A stretch of DNA of 64,000 bases from Paenibacillus sp. An7 (GCF_009870785.1 NZ_WTWX01000015.1:1-64000), one strand, 5' to 3'. Shown: positions 36,335 through 45,457, numbered from the stretch's first letter. A program made the numbers and translations. The notes: generated by a model from the sequence alone, not told the origin.

Positions 36335-37156
36335 CTATTTGGTTTTGTTTTTACGTCCTATATACAGCAAGTGGGAAGATAGGCCAAGGATCGAAGGGTC
36401 CGCTGCCGTTTGAATCATCATCGATATAAACTTCTGATAAGCTTCTTCCCCCTGCTCTTTCCAGTATTCTTGTGCATTTGCATCCAGCAATCCACCAATA
36501 CTGGTTGAACCAATCAGTTCAATCGTACTGAATCCGTTACTTTCCATAAAAGGCTGAATTTCTTCCACACCATAGTAGTAAGCACCCGTAAATCTGCCTG
36601 GTTCATCATGTGTAAAGCTGCTGCTGGATAAAAACGCTTCGATCCCTTCCATCGTATGATTCGGCTTCCAATGCCCGGGATTCTGAAGTGAATTGAACAG
36701 CATCCTCGTACGGGATTGGAATGCGACAAATACGATCCCCTCTTCTTTTGTCACTCGATATAGTTCCTGGACTGCTGCCAACCTTTCATCTTCTTTTTGA
36801 AGATGATACATAGGTCCAAGCATCAGACTTGCATCAAATGAGTTATCTGCTAGCTCATGTAAATCTGTCGCATTCTGAACGTGAAAACCAGTAAAGGAAG
36901 ACTCCAATTGCTGGGTTTTTGCTTGCTCTCTCGCAAATGCTACAAGGGCAGGCGTCAAATCAGATACACTAATCCGGTATCCTTCCTGTGCGAGATTCAT
37001 TGCATATTTACCAGGACCTGCTCCGTTATCCAGCAGATGTCCCTCCTGCGGTAAATACTTATTGATAAAATGCATGTTCACGATAAACTCCAGTGGTTCG
37101 CGGTCAAGCCTTCCCCATTCATCAAAGCGCGAATAGTAATCAATAATATGACTCAT
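36335..37156 (-). CDS. Class I SAM-dependent methyltransferase under a T-box leader
   Basis: Start at ATG 37156 with GGGAGGC upstream, 273 residues. The SAM-binding motif is GHLLDNGAGPGKYAMNLAQEG, with motif II SVSDLTP and the post-motif NSFDASLMLGPMYHL, typical of small-molecule methyltransferases (Methyltransf_11/25). The substrate is unknown. The gene follows a T-box antiterminator and terminator on the same strand, so its expression should rise when a tRNA, probably tRNA-Leu, is uncharged. That is unusual for a methyltransferase and hints at a link to amino-acid supply. Confidence 0.85.
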   Translation of the reverse strand: MSHIIDYYSRFDEWGRLDREPLEFIVNMHFINKYLPQEGHLLDNGAGPGKYAMNLAQEGYRISVSDLTPALVAFAREQAKTQQLESSFTGFHVQNATDLHELADNSFDASLMLGPMYHLQKEDERLAAVQELYRVTKEEGIVFVAFQSRTRMLFNSLQNPGHWKPNHTMEGIEAFLSSSSFTHDEPGRFTGAYYYGVEEIQPFMESNGFSTIELIGSTSIGGLLDANAQEYWKEQGEEAYQKFISMMIQTAADPSILGLSSHLLYIGRKNKTK

Positions 37157-37185
37157 AGTAACTGCCTCCCTTATCAAAAATAAAA

Positions 37186-37480
37186 AGCCCGCCGCCTCAA
37201 AAGAGGCGACAGGCTAACGTCTGACGCGGTACCACTCTTCTTCGTGATGGAATATAGACAATCCTACATCTTATATCTCACCACATCTTAATGACCAGTT
37301 AACGCTGGTTAGACGGAGTATCAATCATCCATTAGGACCTTAAGATTCACTCTTGCTCCGGGGTGAGCAGTTCTTCGGCCATCATCCTGCCTCTCAGCGT
37401 ACCAGCAGTTCTCTGTAGATGTGCTTCCGAATAACGAGACCCATCATCACAAATATATGTATATTTTTTACAGTATAATA
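37186..37480 (-). promoter_or_regulatory. T-box leader, probable leucine specificity
   Basis: On the minus strand the conserved T-box sequence AGTGGTACCGCG lies at 37225-37237, followed by a terminator hairpin (stem of GAGGCG/CGCCTC type, 37186-37216) ending in TTTTTA. Further upstream, stem I elements ACAGAGAACTGC and CCCCGGAGC are present. The specifier in the loop before ACCCCGGAGC reads CTC (37365-37367, minus strand), a Leu codon; the preceding triplet CTG would also be Leu. The leader ends about 30 bases before the methyltransferase start. The exact 5' end is not seen. Confidence 0.85.
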
Positions 37481-37561
37481 TCAAATGACGATAAATGCTA
37501 TAGACAATATGTAAGCCCCATAAAATGATTTCATACACATTGAACGTCTAGATTGATCCTT

Positions 37562-37975
37562 TTAAAAAAGTACATACCAATCTCTAAACACAAAAGCAAC
37601 CGCGATGAGTATCCCAGGTTCTATGTATCCACGCGACTTACGTACCCGTGCATGTCGTTCCCACCTACTTGAGAAGATGTCCATTTCACTCCTACCTTGA
37701 CACTTTTTCATTCTCCGCTTAAAGAACCGTCTGAAATCTATATATAGAGAAGAAAAAAGCCAGATCGCCCCCGCCAAGTATAAGGCTAGAGCTATATAAT
37801 CATTCCACATGACTTCTCTCAGATCTCCGCTTATGATACGTTGCAATGTTACTGTAAACCCAGTCCCTACGTTCTCAATTTGTTCATTTGGAGCAAGCAA
37901 AGGAGTAAACTCCTTCTGTATTTCATTTAAATTGACTTGCGAAGCATTTCCCAGCAATCCATCAAAGAAACCCAT
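37562..37975 (-). CDS. PH-domain-like N-terminus fused to an unrelated membrane segment
   Basis: The first 35 residues (MGFFDGLLGNASQVNLNEIQ, then FTPLLAPNEQIEN) match the start of Bacillus-type bacterial PH-domain proteins, which normally continue with the YKLVRDLFVFTNKRLILVD-type core. That core is absent. Instead there is a membrane helix (YIALALYLAGAIWLFSSLY), a basic region (RRFFKRRMKK) and a second hydrophobic end. The sequence looks like the product of a deletion. The ribosome site GAGGGA is intact. It is probably a chimera or decaying gene. Confidence 0.55.
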   Translation of the reverse strand: MGFFDGLLGNASQVNLNEIQKEFTPLLAPNEQIENVGTGFTVTLQRIISGDLREVMWNDYIALALYLAGAIWLFSSLYIDFRRFFKRRMKKCQGRSEMDIFSSRWERHARVRKSRGYIEPGILIAVAFVFRDWYVLF

Positions 37976-38052
37976 GTCTCATCCCTCTTTCTAAATCATT
38001 TGTTTCCATATTATATAGGATGTTTATCAAAAAGATCAGTTAAATTCAGGAA

Positions 38053-38092
38053 AAAGAACACAGCCTCACAAACAAGTGACTGTGTTCTTTCG
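38053..38092 (-). terminator. Intrinsic terminator
   Basis: AAAGAACACAG pairs with CTGTGTTCTTT around a 16-base loop. It ends the GH18 gene. Confidence 0.75.
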
Positions 38093-38118
38093 CTTACTTA
38101 TATGAAAAAGGAGTTTCA

Positions 38119-39369
38119 TTAGTCAAGTACAATCGACTTATTCATCTCAGTCCAAGCCGCAGGACCAATAATGCCTAGTCTCCACAGTGCTATTCCTTTG
38201 AGATCGTACCGTTTGGCAAGACCAATCTTACTGTTAATGCTCGCTGCATCTTCACTGCCTCTAGAAATACCAAGGAGCAGTTTATCTTTACTTGTCTCTT
38301 TCAGTGCAAGGCGAATCGCTTCGTCTACCTTAGCAAGAGGTTCGGGTCCTTTTTCATTTTCAAAAGCATATGCCATGATGATAAGCTCATCAGCTAGACT
38401 TCCTAATGCTTTGTAGTCGTAGCCTTTGTAGGAACTGTTAATTGGGTGAAGAGCAAGCGTTAAGGTAAGTCCTTCTGCGTGAGCCCGTGCAGCAATCACT
38501 TTGACAAAAGCATTGTAATCACTTTTCACCTTGGCAGCATCACCCGTGAGTCCCAGCCCTTCAAAATCAAGAGTAATTCCTTTAAATCCTTTTTCTACCG
38601 CTGTAGTCACGATTCCCTCAATGGTCTTAGCTTGAAGCTGTTTGTCTTCCAGATTCTTCGTCAGCTCAAGCTGCCCATCTAAGGCGTATACCATGAAAGA
38701 AGAAGTTGTCCCCGCGCTTTGTGCTTCTTGTATAATACTCTCTCCTGTGATGTCTCCTAGTGAAGAAGGCCATTTATATTCATCACCTGTGGTTGTGAAG
38801 TTTCCATCCCGGTCGATTCGTCCCCAACCGAAAGTGGCAGCATCCAGACTTGGCAGATAATTGATTTCATCATAAGAACGAAGAGCGTAGAACCCCAGTG
38901 TATACATTTCTTCTCTTGGAGAAGTGATCGACACGGTCTTTGCGGCTTGATTCCAGCCGACGGCTGCTCCAAACTGCTGACTGAAAAAGCTAAGCGGGAT
39001 CATGGTTGTATTACTGATCGTCCTTGGTGCAAGAGTAAGAGGTACATTCTGTCCATTTACTTTCGCTGTTTTATTTCCCATTGTAAGTTCTACGACTTTA
39101 CTTCCTTCGTCAGTCTGTTTCGTTGCTGTAATCTTTCTGAGTTTCTGATTCCACTGTACTTCAATGCCAAGTGCTTCAGAAATAGCACGAAAAGGAACCA
39201 TTGTTGTTCCGCTAATAACGACAGGTGCTACTGGGAACGGAAGTGAGTAACCGTCCAGCACGATTTTTACTTGGTTCGTTGCTGCATAAGTGGAAGGAAT
39301 ACCGGTACTTCCGACAGTACCTCCTAGTAGTATGGCACAGCTTAAAACTAATTTTCCCCATGGTCTCAT
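38119..39369 (-). CDS. Secreted stalk-domain GH18-type hydrolase
   Basis: The 416-residue protein has a signal peptide, then a copper-amine-oxidase-N-like stalk domain (VKIVLDGYSLPFPVAPVV, TTMVPFRAISEALGIEVQW, TTMIPLSFFSQQFGAAVGW). A glycoside hydrolase 18-like barrel follows, with YTLGFYALRSYDE and the active-site strand KGITLDFEGLG, whose DFE corresponds to the end of DxxDxDxE. Similar proteins (YdhD-like) act on spore or cell-wall peptidoglycan. It probably cleaves cell-wall glycans outside the cell. It is monocistronic. Confidence 0.85.
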   Translation of the reverse strand: MRPWGKLVLSCAILLGGTVGSTGIPSTYAATNQVKIVLDGYSLPFPVAPVVISGTTMVPFRAISEALGIEVQWNQKLRKITATKQTDEGSKVVELTMGNKTAKVNGQNVPLTLAPRTISNTTMIPLSFFSQQFGAAVGWNQAAKTVSITSPREEMYTLGFYALRSYDEINYLPSLDAATFGWGRIDRDGNFTTTGDEYKWPSSLGDITGESIIQEAQSAGTTSSFMVYALDGQLELTKNLEDKQLQAKTIEGIVTTAVEKGFKGITLDFEGLGLTGDAAKVKSDYNAFVKVIAARAHAEGLTLTLALHPINSSYKGYDYKALGSLADELIIMAYAFENEKGPEPLAKVDEAIRLALKETSKDKLLLGISRGSEDAASINSKIGLAKRYDLKGIALWRLGIIGPAAWTEMNKSIVLD

Positions 39370-39493
39370 ATGTTTTCCCCATTCTCTTGTAGTGGTGGTA
39401 ATTAACTATAAATCTAGTAACTACCCCTACTATTCTACTATAAATCTACATTAAAATGGGTTTTTTAGCTTATCTTGGTTTATAAAATACAGA

Positions 39494-39514
39494 AAAACCG
39501 TCCATGACGGTTTT
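39494..39514. terminator. Intrinsic terminator
   Basis: AAAACCGTC and GACGGTTTT enclose a 3-base loop, with T runs on both strands. Confidence 0.75.
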
Positions 39515-39544
39515 TTGTAGTAATAGGGATGTGACACATCAAAA

Positions 39545-39934
39545 TTATAGATACAGAGAATCAACGTACTGCTTGTCTGCATTTTCAAGAGGTGTATATC
39601 CCTCTTTGATCACTGTTCTGACCGTAGTTTCTTTTAGCACCCAGATTAAATATTTGTTCAGCAGTGCCCATACCGCAAAACCTACCAGAAAGGCTGGGAA
39701 AAATGACGTGGACACCAGGATGGAGAAGAACATAATGATGATCTGAGCCACAATAAAATACAATATAATAAGCGCAGGCAGAATCATACGCGTAGGTTTT
39801 ACTTTTCGGTATACGTTAAATAGGCGAAAAGAGCCAACCCAGTTGAAAGAACCTGTTGCTTTGATCGGTACTTCAAGTTCCTTATTTTCTTTTACAAAAG
39901 TGAGTATGTTTTTTTTGTTTTTCTCTCGTTTCAA
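39545..39934 (-). CDS. Small membrane protein of unknown function
   Basis: The 129-residue protein starts at TTG 39934 nine bases after AGAGGTGG. A polar N-terminus is followed by two long helices (RMILPALIILYFIVAQIIIMFF and PAFLVGFAVWALLNKYLIWVL), then a 30-residue cytoplasmic tail. No family is recognised. It stands alone between terminators. Confidence 0.65.
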   Translation of the reverse strand: MKREKNKKNILTFVKENKELEVPIKATGSFNWVGSFRLFNVYRKVKPTRMILPALIILYFIVAQIIIMFFSILVSTSFFPAFLVGFAVWALLNKYLIWVLKETTVRTVIKEGYTPLENADKQYVDSLYL

Positions 39935-40097
39935 AGTGCTAATCCACCTCTAGTTACTTAATAATCGAACGCTACCTTAAAGAGTAACATATTTAGGCTT
40001 GATTATCGAATCCCCCTTATTAAAAAGAAGTAAGTTATTATTTCCCTTCATTATATACGTGATATACGTGCCCAATACTTGCTGCAGAATCAAAAAT

Positions 40098-40124
40098 AAA
40101 ACCGCCTCCTAAGAAGACGGCTTC
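40098..40124 (-). terminator. Intrinsic terminator of kimA
   Basis: On the minus strand AAGCCGTC pairs with GGCGGTTT, followed by TATTTTTG. Confidence 0.7.
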
Positions 40125-40132
40125 TTCCCTAA

Positions 40133-41953
40133 TTATTTATCCAGATGATAAGTTACTGTAGAAATGACGACGTCTCTATGACGGAAAAGATAAGCACGAA
40201 GCAGCAGGCTGGTTTGATTATGAAGAACATACTGCCACCAATGTTTTGTAATAAACTGCGGAATCAAAATAGTGATATGATCTGTCTCATTTTTCTTCCA
40301 TTCCACCGTATCTATAAATTTAATAAGCGGCTTTACAATACTTCGGTAACTCGATTTCAGGGTGATGAGTCTTACGCCTGGATTCCAGACCTCCCACTTT
40401 TCTTCCATCTTATGAATACTGTCATCATCAAAGCCTACATATACGGCAACCACATTATCGGTTAATGACTTGGCATAACTGAGTGAATTGCGAACAACAC
40501 TTGTGATCCCTCCAATAGGAACGACGACCGTACTTCCTTTAATCTGTAGTTTATCTTCCTGGATATTAATTCGAAGCTGATCGGCTACATGAATATAGTG
40601 ACGATGAATTCGCATAAAAATCCATATCACCAGCGGTAAGAATATAAAGACGGCCCATACTTGACTGAATTTAGTGAAAATAAAAATCAGCGTAATACTT
40701 AGAGTAGTCAGCATCCCAATCGTATTGATAAGAAGTTTAACATGCCAGCCAGACGGTTTTAGCTTAATCCAGCGAATCATCATACCGAGTTGGGACAAGG
40801 TAAAGGGGATAAATACCCCAACTGCATACAGCGGGATTAGCCCTTCTGTATTCCCGTGGAAAGCAATCACGAGTACAGCGGATAAAACGCCAAGAAAGAT
40901 AATGCCATTGGAATAACCGAGCCGATCACCGCGAACAAGAAACATATGCGGCATAAATTTATCTTTGGCTAACATAAAAGCAAGTAATGGAAAAGCAGAA
41001 TAAGCTGTATTTGCTGCTAAAAAAAGAATTAATGCTGTAACCCCTTGGATAATGTAATAAATTGTTCCCCTGCCAAAAACGGAATTCGCAATTTGCGATA
41101 CGACCGTTTCTTTTTCGCTTGGTATAATCCCATACCAGTAGGCTAGTAAGCTGATACCTATAAACATAAATCCAAGTATAGACCCCATCATAACTAACGT
41201 TTTTGCAGCGTTTTTCTCTGCTGGGGCCCGGAAGTTAGGAATGGCATTGGATACCGCTTCTACCCCCGTCAGCGCAGAACAGCCGGAACTGAAAGCTTTT
41301 AGCAAGAGAAAGAGACTTACATTGTTTGCGGCGCTCCCCCATTCCACCGGAACGGACGGTTCTGCTCCACCCATAGCGTATTTAATAAATCCGGTAATAA
41401 TCAGCACAACAATGGCAAAGACAAATAAGTAAACCGGTAATGCAAGTACGGAAGCAGACTCCGTAATCCCTCTCAGATTTAGGATCGTGAGCATAAGAAT
41501 CATGATGAGTGCAATAAGGACTCGATAATCATGAAGCAGTGGAAAAGCTGATGTAATCGCGTCCGTTCCTGCGGAAGAACTTACGGCAACGGTCAAGATG
41601 TAATCGACAAGCAAGGAACCTCCTGCGAGCAGACCACTTGATAACCCGATGTTATCTTTTGCTACGATATAGGCGCCTCCGCCTGAGGGGTATGAATAAA
41701 TGGTCTGTCTATATGAGAATATTAGAATGACGAGTAGTCCAAGTACTGCAAGTGAAATAGGTATAGAATACCAGGCAGCTGCAGCACCCACTGCCATCAA
41801 AACAATGAGAATTTGTTCTGTACCATAAGCTACGGACGATAACGCATCTGAAGAGAGTACGGCAAGTGCCTTTAACTTGCTTAGTTTTTCTCCTTCTAAT
41901 TCGCTGTTTTTCATAGGGCGTCCAATCAATAAACGTTTCATTTTTCTAACCAT
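40133..41953 (-). CDS. kimA: KimA-like (YdaO) potassium transporter of the APC superfamily
   Basis: At 606 residues it has the length of B. subtilis KimA. The N-terminus (RLLIGRPMKNSELEGEKLSK) and the broken first helix SSDALSSVAYGTEQIL are typical. About 12 membrane helices extend to residue 450, followed by a cytoplasmic domain with VVVPIGGITSVVRNSLSYAK. KimA imports K+ with protons and is shut by c-di-AMP. In B. subtilis the gene follows a c-di-AMP (ydaO) riboswitch; I could not recognise that element upstream here. GAGGGAG precedes the ATG. Confidence 0.88.
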   Translation of the reverse strand: MVRKMKRLLIGRPMKNSELEGEKLSKLKALAVLSSDALSSVAYGTEQILIVLMAVGAAAAWYSIPISLAVLGLLVILIFSYRQTIYSYPSGGGAYIVAKDNIGLSSGLLAGGSLLVDYILTVAVSSSAGTDAITSAFPLLHDYRVLIALIMILMLTILNLRGITESASVLALPVYLFVFAIVVLIITGFIKYAMGGAEPSVPVEWGSAANNVSLFLLLKAFSSGCSALTGVEAVSNAIPNFRAPAEKNAAKTLVMMGSILGFMFIGISLLAYWYGIIPSEKETVVSQIANSVFGRGTIYYIIQGVTALILFLAANTAYSAFPLLAFMLAKDKFMPHMFLVRGDRLGYSNGIIFLGVLSAVLVIAFHGNTEGLIPLYAVGVFIPFTLSQLGMMIRWIKLKPSGWHVKLLINTIGMLTTLSITLIFIFTKFSQVWAVFIFLPLVIWIFMRIHRHYIHVADQLRINIQEDKLQIKGSTVVVPIGGITSVVRNSLSYAKSLTDNVVAVYVGFDDDSIHKMEEKWEVWNPGVRLITLKSSYRSIVKPLIKFIDTVEWKKNETDHITILIPQFITKHWWQYVLHNQTSLLLRAYLFRHRDVVISTVTYHLDK

Positions 41954-42276
41954 AATGATCTCCCTCTTTACCCCGTATCTAGTGCTGAGTTTTTATGGTC
42001 TATGTATATATCTTCTCAGCAGATGAATCATACTCCCATTGCCTTTAGATGGTAAAGGAGCACGAAGGTCTAAAGAAATCAAACGAAGCCGAATTCATAC
42101 AGGAATTATGTACCGCAGATTAAAAATCTCTTCGTAGCTTTCTTTATCTCGTTCGATTGTGTTTTTCTAGAGAAAAAAAGTTTTTTTTGAAAAAGGGAAC
42201 CTTTTAAATGATTAGTTTGTCTAAATCTAAGGAAAGAATATTTCACATCATGAGAATAAGAAGGAGTTGCTAAGAA
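41954..42276. other. Divergent intergenic region of kimA and the DUF4358 gene
   Basis: About 320 bases. A short inverted repeat CTTTAGA (42043-42049) with TCTAAAG (42069-42075) lies in the kimA leader. A-rich and T-rich homopolymer runs (42172-42196) lie nearer the DUF4358 gene. No riboswitch with a convincing ydaO consensus is visible. Confidence 0.5.
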
Positions 42277-42777
42277 ATGAAAAAAATGATTTTAATGTTA
42301 ATGACGTTTAGTATGGTGATCGCTGGATGTGGAACACAAAAAGCGGAGGAAGTTAAGGAAGTTAACGTACCCGTAAGTGAATTAATGCAGGTTGTTACGG
42401 AGCAAACGGAGATGAACACGGCTCAGTTCTTTAACATAAATCTCAAAGAGGATACAGTAACGGCAATCAACCTAGGTATTGATCCAGCTGCAATTGAAGA
42501 TGGACAGTACATGAAAGCGATGATTAATGTACTTGCTGATGAAATCATTATTTTAAAAGCGTCTGATTCTTCTAAAGTAGAAGAACTAAAGTCTGCACTA
42601 GAAAAAGAAGTGGCCAATCAGGAGCAAACTTGGAGCACTTATTTACCTGAACAATACGAAAAGGTGAAAAACCACATTATTAAGCAACAAGGCAACTATC
42701 TGATCCTTCTTATTTCAGACGATGCTGAAAAAATGGAACTAGCCTTCACAAATGCTTTGACTTCCGAGAGTAAGTAA
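42277..42777 (+). CDS. DUF4358 lipoprotein
   Basis: The 166-residue protein has a lipoprotein signal ending VIAGC. Its mature part contains VPVSELMQVVTEQTEM, then AAIEDGQYMKAMINVLADEIIILKA and YLPEQYEKVKNHIIKQQGNYLILLISDD, the DUF4358 pattern. The family has no assigned activity, but it is regularly encoded with an MBOAT O-acyltransferase and a DHHW protein, as here. It may assist polymer acetylation outside the membrane. AAGGAG precedes the ATG, and the next gene starts 38 bases on. Confidence 0.85.
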   Translation: MKKMILMLMTFSMVIAGCGTQKAEEVKEVNVPVSELMQVVTEQTEMNTAQFFNINLKEDTVTAINLGIDPAAIEDGQYMKAMINVLADEIIILKASDSSKVEELKSALEKEVANQEQTWSTYLPEQYEKVKNHIIKQQGNYLILLISDDAEKMELAFTNALTSESK

Positions 42778-42815
42778 CTCGCGGACCCTTTGAAAGATGA
42801 CTGGAGGGAATATCC

Positions 42816-44222
42816 TTGGTTTTTAGCTCTGTAGCCTTTTTGTTTTACTTTTTACCCGTAGCTTTACTTGTATATTATGTAGCGCCGCAGCGATGGAAGA
42901 ATGCGGCGCTTCTTCTTATTAGTTTACTCTTTTATGCTTGGGGAGAACCGGTATATATTCTTCTGCTACTGTTTTCCTCAGTGGTAGATTACATGAATGG
43001 ACTCCTAATGGATCGATATGAGCAGCGTGAGAAAATACGCCGCTTTATCCTTGTATTCTCCCTGATTGTAAACATTGGCGTACTCAGTTTTTTCAAATAT
43101 GCTGATTTTCTTATTCATTCAACGAACGAACTGCTGGGTACTAGCTTTGTGGCTCTCGATCTACCGCTTCCGATTGGAATTTCTTTTTATACGTTCCAAA
43201 CGATGTCCTATATGATTGATGTTTACCGCAGAAATGTCCCAGCTCAGCGGAGTTTTATCAACTTTGCAGCATTTGTATCCATGTTCCCGCAATTAGTAGC
43301 AGGACCTATTGTCAGGTATGAGGATATTGATAAACAGCTCACTCGTCGCCACGTATCTTTGGAGCTTTTTGCAAGTGGTGTGCGCCGCTTTATCATCGGT
43401 CTATCCAAGAAAGTACTGCTTGCCAATAACATTGGTATGCTGTGGGACACTACGCTATCTGGAAGCAGTGAACTAACCATCATGGGTGCGTGGATTGGGA
43501 TTACAGCGTTTGCTTTTCAGATTTATTTTGACTTTAGCGGGTATTCAGATATGGCCATTGGACTTGGTAGAATGCTCGGCTTTGAATTTCCTGAGAACTT
43601 TCGTTATCCTTACATATCTGAGAATGCATCCGAGTTCTGGCGAAGATGGCATATTACGCTCGGCTCGTGGTTTCGAGATTATGTATATTTCCCGCTCGGG
43701 GGAAGCAGGGTTCGTAAATGGAGGCTCCTCGTAAACCTATTTGTTGTATGGTTTTTGACTGGATTATGGCATGGAGCCAGCTGGAACTTTGTGCTGTGGG
43801 GCTTGTATTTCGGGTTCCTTATTGCTATAGAGAAGTTATGGCTTGGAAAATGGCTCGAAAGAATTTGGCGTCCTTTCCGGCACCTATATTTTATAGCTGT
43901 CATCCTGATTGGATGGACCTTATTCGCTATTGAGGATCTTGCTCTACTTCCTCACTATCTTCATGTGATGCTGGGATTTAGTCAAGCGGAATGGATAAGC
44001 AGAACGAATCTTTACTACCTACAATCGTATGGAGCACTGCTCGTGGTATTAACGTTCGCCTCGACACCCATTGCGGCTCGTTTGACATCAAAATTAAATA
44101 ACAGAATGAATCGTACAGTCATGGCAATCTTGGAAGTAATTGTATTAACAATCCTTCTCCTCGCTTCCACAGCGTATATTATTGATGACTCGTATAATCC
44201 ATTTCTGTATTTCCGTTTTTAG
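42816..44222 (+). CDS. MBOAT-family membrane O-acyltransferase (AlgI/DltB-like)
   Basis: A 468-residue polytopic protein starting at TTG 42816 after GGAGGG. It carries the AlgI/MBOAT landmarks LPIGISFYTFQTMSYMIDVYR, FVSMFPQLVAGPIVRY, FDFSGYSDMAIGLGRMLGF and the catalytic-His segment FLTGLWHGASWNFVLWGLYFG. It passes acetyl groups across the membrane for O-acetylation of an exopolysaccharide or cell-wall polymer. Partners are the DUF4358 lipoprotein and the DHHW protein on either side. Confidence 0.92.
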   Translation: MVFSSVAFLFYFLPVALLVYYVAPQRWKNAALLLISLLFYAWGEPVYILLLLFSSVVDYMNGLLMDRYEQREKIRRFILVFSLIVNIGVLSFFKYADFLIHSTNELLGTSFVALDLPLPIGISFYTFQTMSYMIDVYRRNVPAQRSFINFAAFVSMFPQLVAGPIVRYEDIDKQLTRRHVSLELFASGVRRFIIGLSKKVLLANNIGMLWDTTLSGSSELTIMGAWIGITAFAFQIYFDFSGYSDMAIGLGRMLGFEFPENFRYPYISENASEFWRRWHITLGSWFRDYVYFPLGGSRVRKWRLLVNLFVVWFLTGLWHGASWNFVLWGLYFGFLIAIEKLWLGKWLERIWRPFRHLYFIAVILIGWTLFAIEDLALLPHYLHVMLGFSQAEWISRTNLYYLQSYGALLVVLTFASTPIAARLTSKLNNRMNRTVMAILEVIVLTILLLASTAYIIDDSYNPFLYFRF

Positions 44223-44235
44223 GAGGTGATGATGA

Positions 44236-45381
44236 TTGGATCGTAAAAGAGCAGTTATCGTAACCAGCGGCTTTCTTCTATTTATCAGCTGTTTTGGTAT
44301 TTGGAGCCTATGGGAACCGGACCGGACCTTATCCGAATTTGAAAATCGCGTCTTGGCTAAGTTCCCCTCCTTCTCCTGGGACAAACTCTGGAGTGGACGA
44401 TATACAGATCAACTGGACGATTACCTGGTGGATCAGTTTGTAGGTCGTGACAACTGGGTCGGACTCAAATCAGATATGGAGCGAATGTCAGGCAAGACGG
44501 AGAATAATCAAGTATTCTTTGGTAGTTCTGGGTATCTGTTCGAACGGTTTACGTACAATGAAGAACAGCTGGGGCAGAATATAAAACAGATTGCTCGTTT
44601 TGCTGAACGTCATCAGAAGGACGTAGATTCGTTATCTCTTCTGCTTGTTCCGAACTCCCAGACGCTGAATGGCGAGTATTTACCCAAATATGCAGATGCA
44701 ACCGACGCTCCCCAGTCACCGCTGATGGATCAAATCTTTAGCGAGCTGAATGGACAGGTTGCACCCGTTGATATCAGAGAAATACTGCATCAGAAGAAAA
44801 ACACCGCACAAATCTATTATCGTACGGACCATCACTGGACGACACGCGGTGCGTACTATGGATATCAAGCCTATGCTAACTCCATAGGCCTCTCTCCTAC
44901 TCCTGAAGCAGCACTTGAGGCAAAGCCGTTCAGTGATGCGTTCTACGGTACATTTTATACAAAGGCAAACCAGCGTGATATTACTCCTGATCGTCTGGAA
45001 TTGCTGGAGACTTCTCTTCCTGAATACGAAGTATGTATCGAGGGACAGAGCACATGTGAGAATTCATTTTATGATTTGGATGCACAGAATGAGCGGGATA
45101 AATACAAGGTGTTTTTCGGCGGGAACTTCCCGCTTGTAACGATCGACATCGCTCATGAGGAAGTTAATAAAAATCGCAGTATTATCGTGTTTAAAGACTC
45201 TTACGCTAATGCAATGGTGCCGTTTCTAGCCCAGCATTACTCCACCATTCATATGATTGACATGCGTTACTTCCGGATGGATGTAGACGAGTATCTGGAG
45301 GAACATCATTTCGATGATATGCTTCTGTTATATAGCGTAGCAACTATAGCTCAAGAAGATATTTTCAAATGGCTGAATTAA
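44236..45381 (+). CDS. DHHW-family extracellular protein (AlgX/AlgJ-like acetyl transferase partner)
   Basis: A 381-residue protein starting at TTG 44236 nine bases after GGAGGTG. One N-terminal helix anchors it outside the cell. Features are the AlgJ-like start (LSEFENRVLAKFPSFS), FFGSSGYLFERF, the DHHW motif YYRTDHHWTTRGAYYGY and the SGNH-like FKDSYANAMVPFLAQHY. It is expected to place acetyl groups on the polymer after export by the MBOAT protein. It ends the operon before a terminator. Confidence 0.9.
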   Translation: MDRKRAVIVTSGFLLFISCFGIWSLWEPDRTLSEFENRVLAKFPSFSWDKLWSGRYTDQLDDYLVDQFVGRDNWVGLKSDMERMSGKTENNQVFFGSSGYLFERFTYNEEQLGQNIKQIARFAERHQKDVDSLSLLLVPNSQTLNGEYLPKYADATDAPQSPLMDQIFSELNGQVAPVDIREILHQKKNTAQIYYRTDHHWTTRGAYYGYQAYANSIGLSPTPEAALEAKPFSDAFYGTFYTKANQRDITPDRLELLETSLPEYEVCIEGQSTCENSFYDLDAQNERDKYKVFFGGNFPLVTIDIAHEEVNKNRSIIVFKDSYANAMVPFLAQHYSTIHMIDMRYFRMDVDEYLEEHHFDDMLLLYSVATIAQEDIFKWLN

Positions 45382-45405
45382 TTTCACTGAATTAACATTT
45401 AGGAT

Positions 45406-45457
45406 ATCCGTAAAGAAAAAGTTGATGGTGACTTTATCTTTACGGATTTTTTATTTT
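45406..45457 (+). terminator. Intrinsic terminator of the acetylation operon
   Basis: ATCCGTAAAG (45406-45415) pairs with CTTTACGGAT (45438-45447), followed by a long T-rich tail. Confidence 0.85.

Noticed and set aside
37347-37538. 63-codon minus-strand frame (MYEIILWGLHIVYSIYRH...)
   Set aside because: It lies inside the T-box leader, including stem I and the specifier region, and has no good ribosome site.
41954-42276. ydaO-type riboswitch upstream of kimA
   Set aside because: I looked for the conserved segments of the motif on the minus strand and found none that were convincing.
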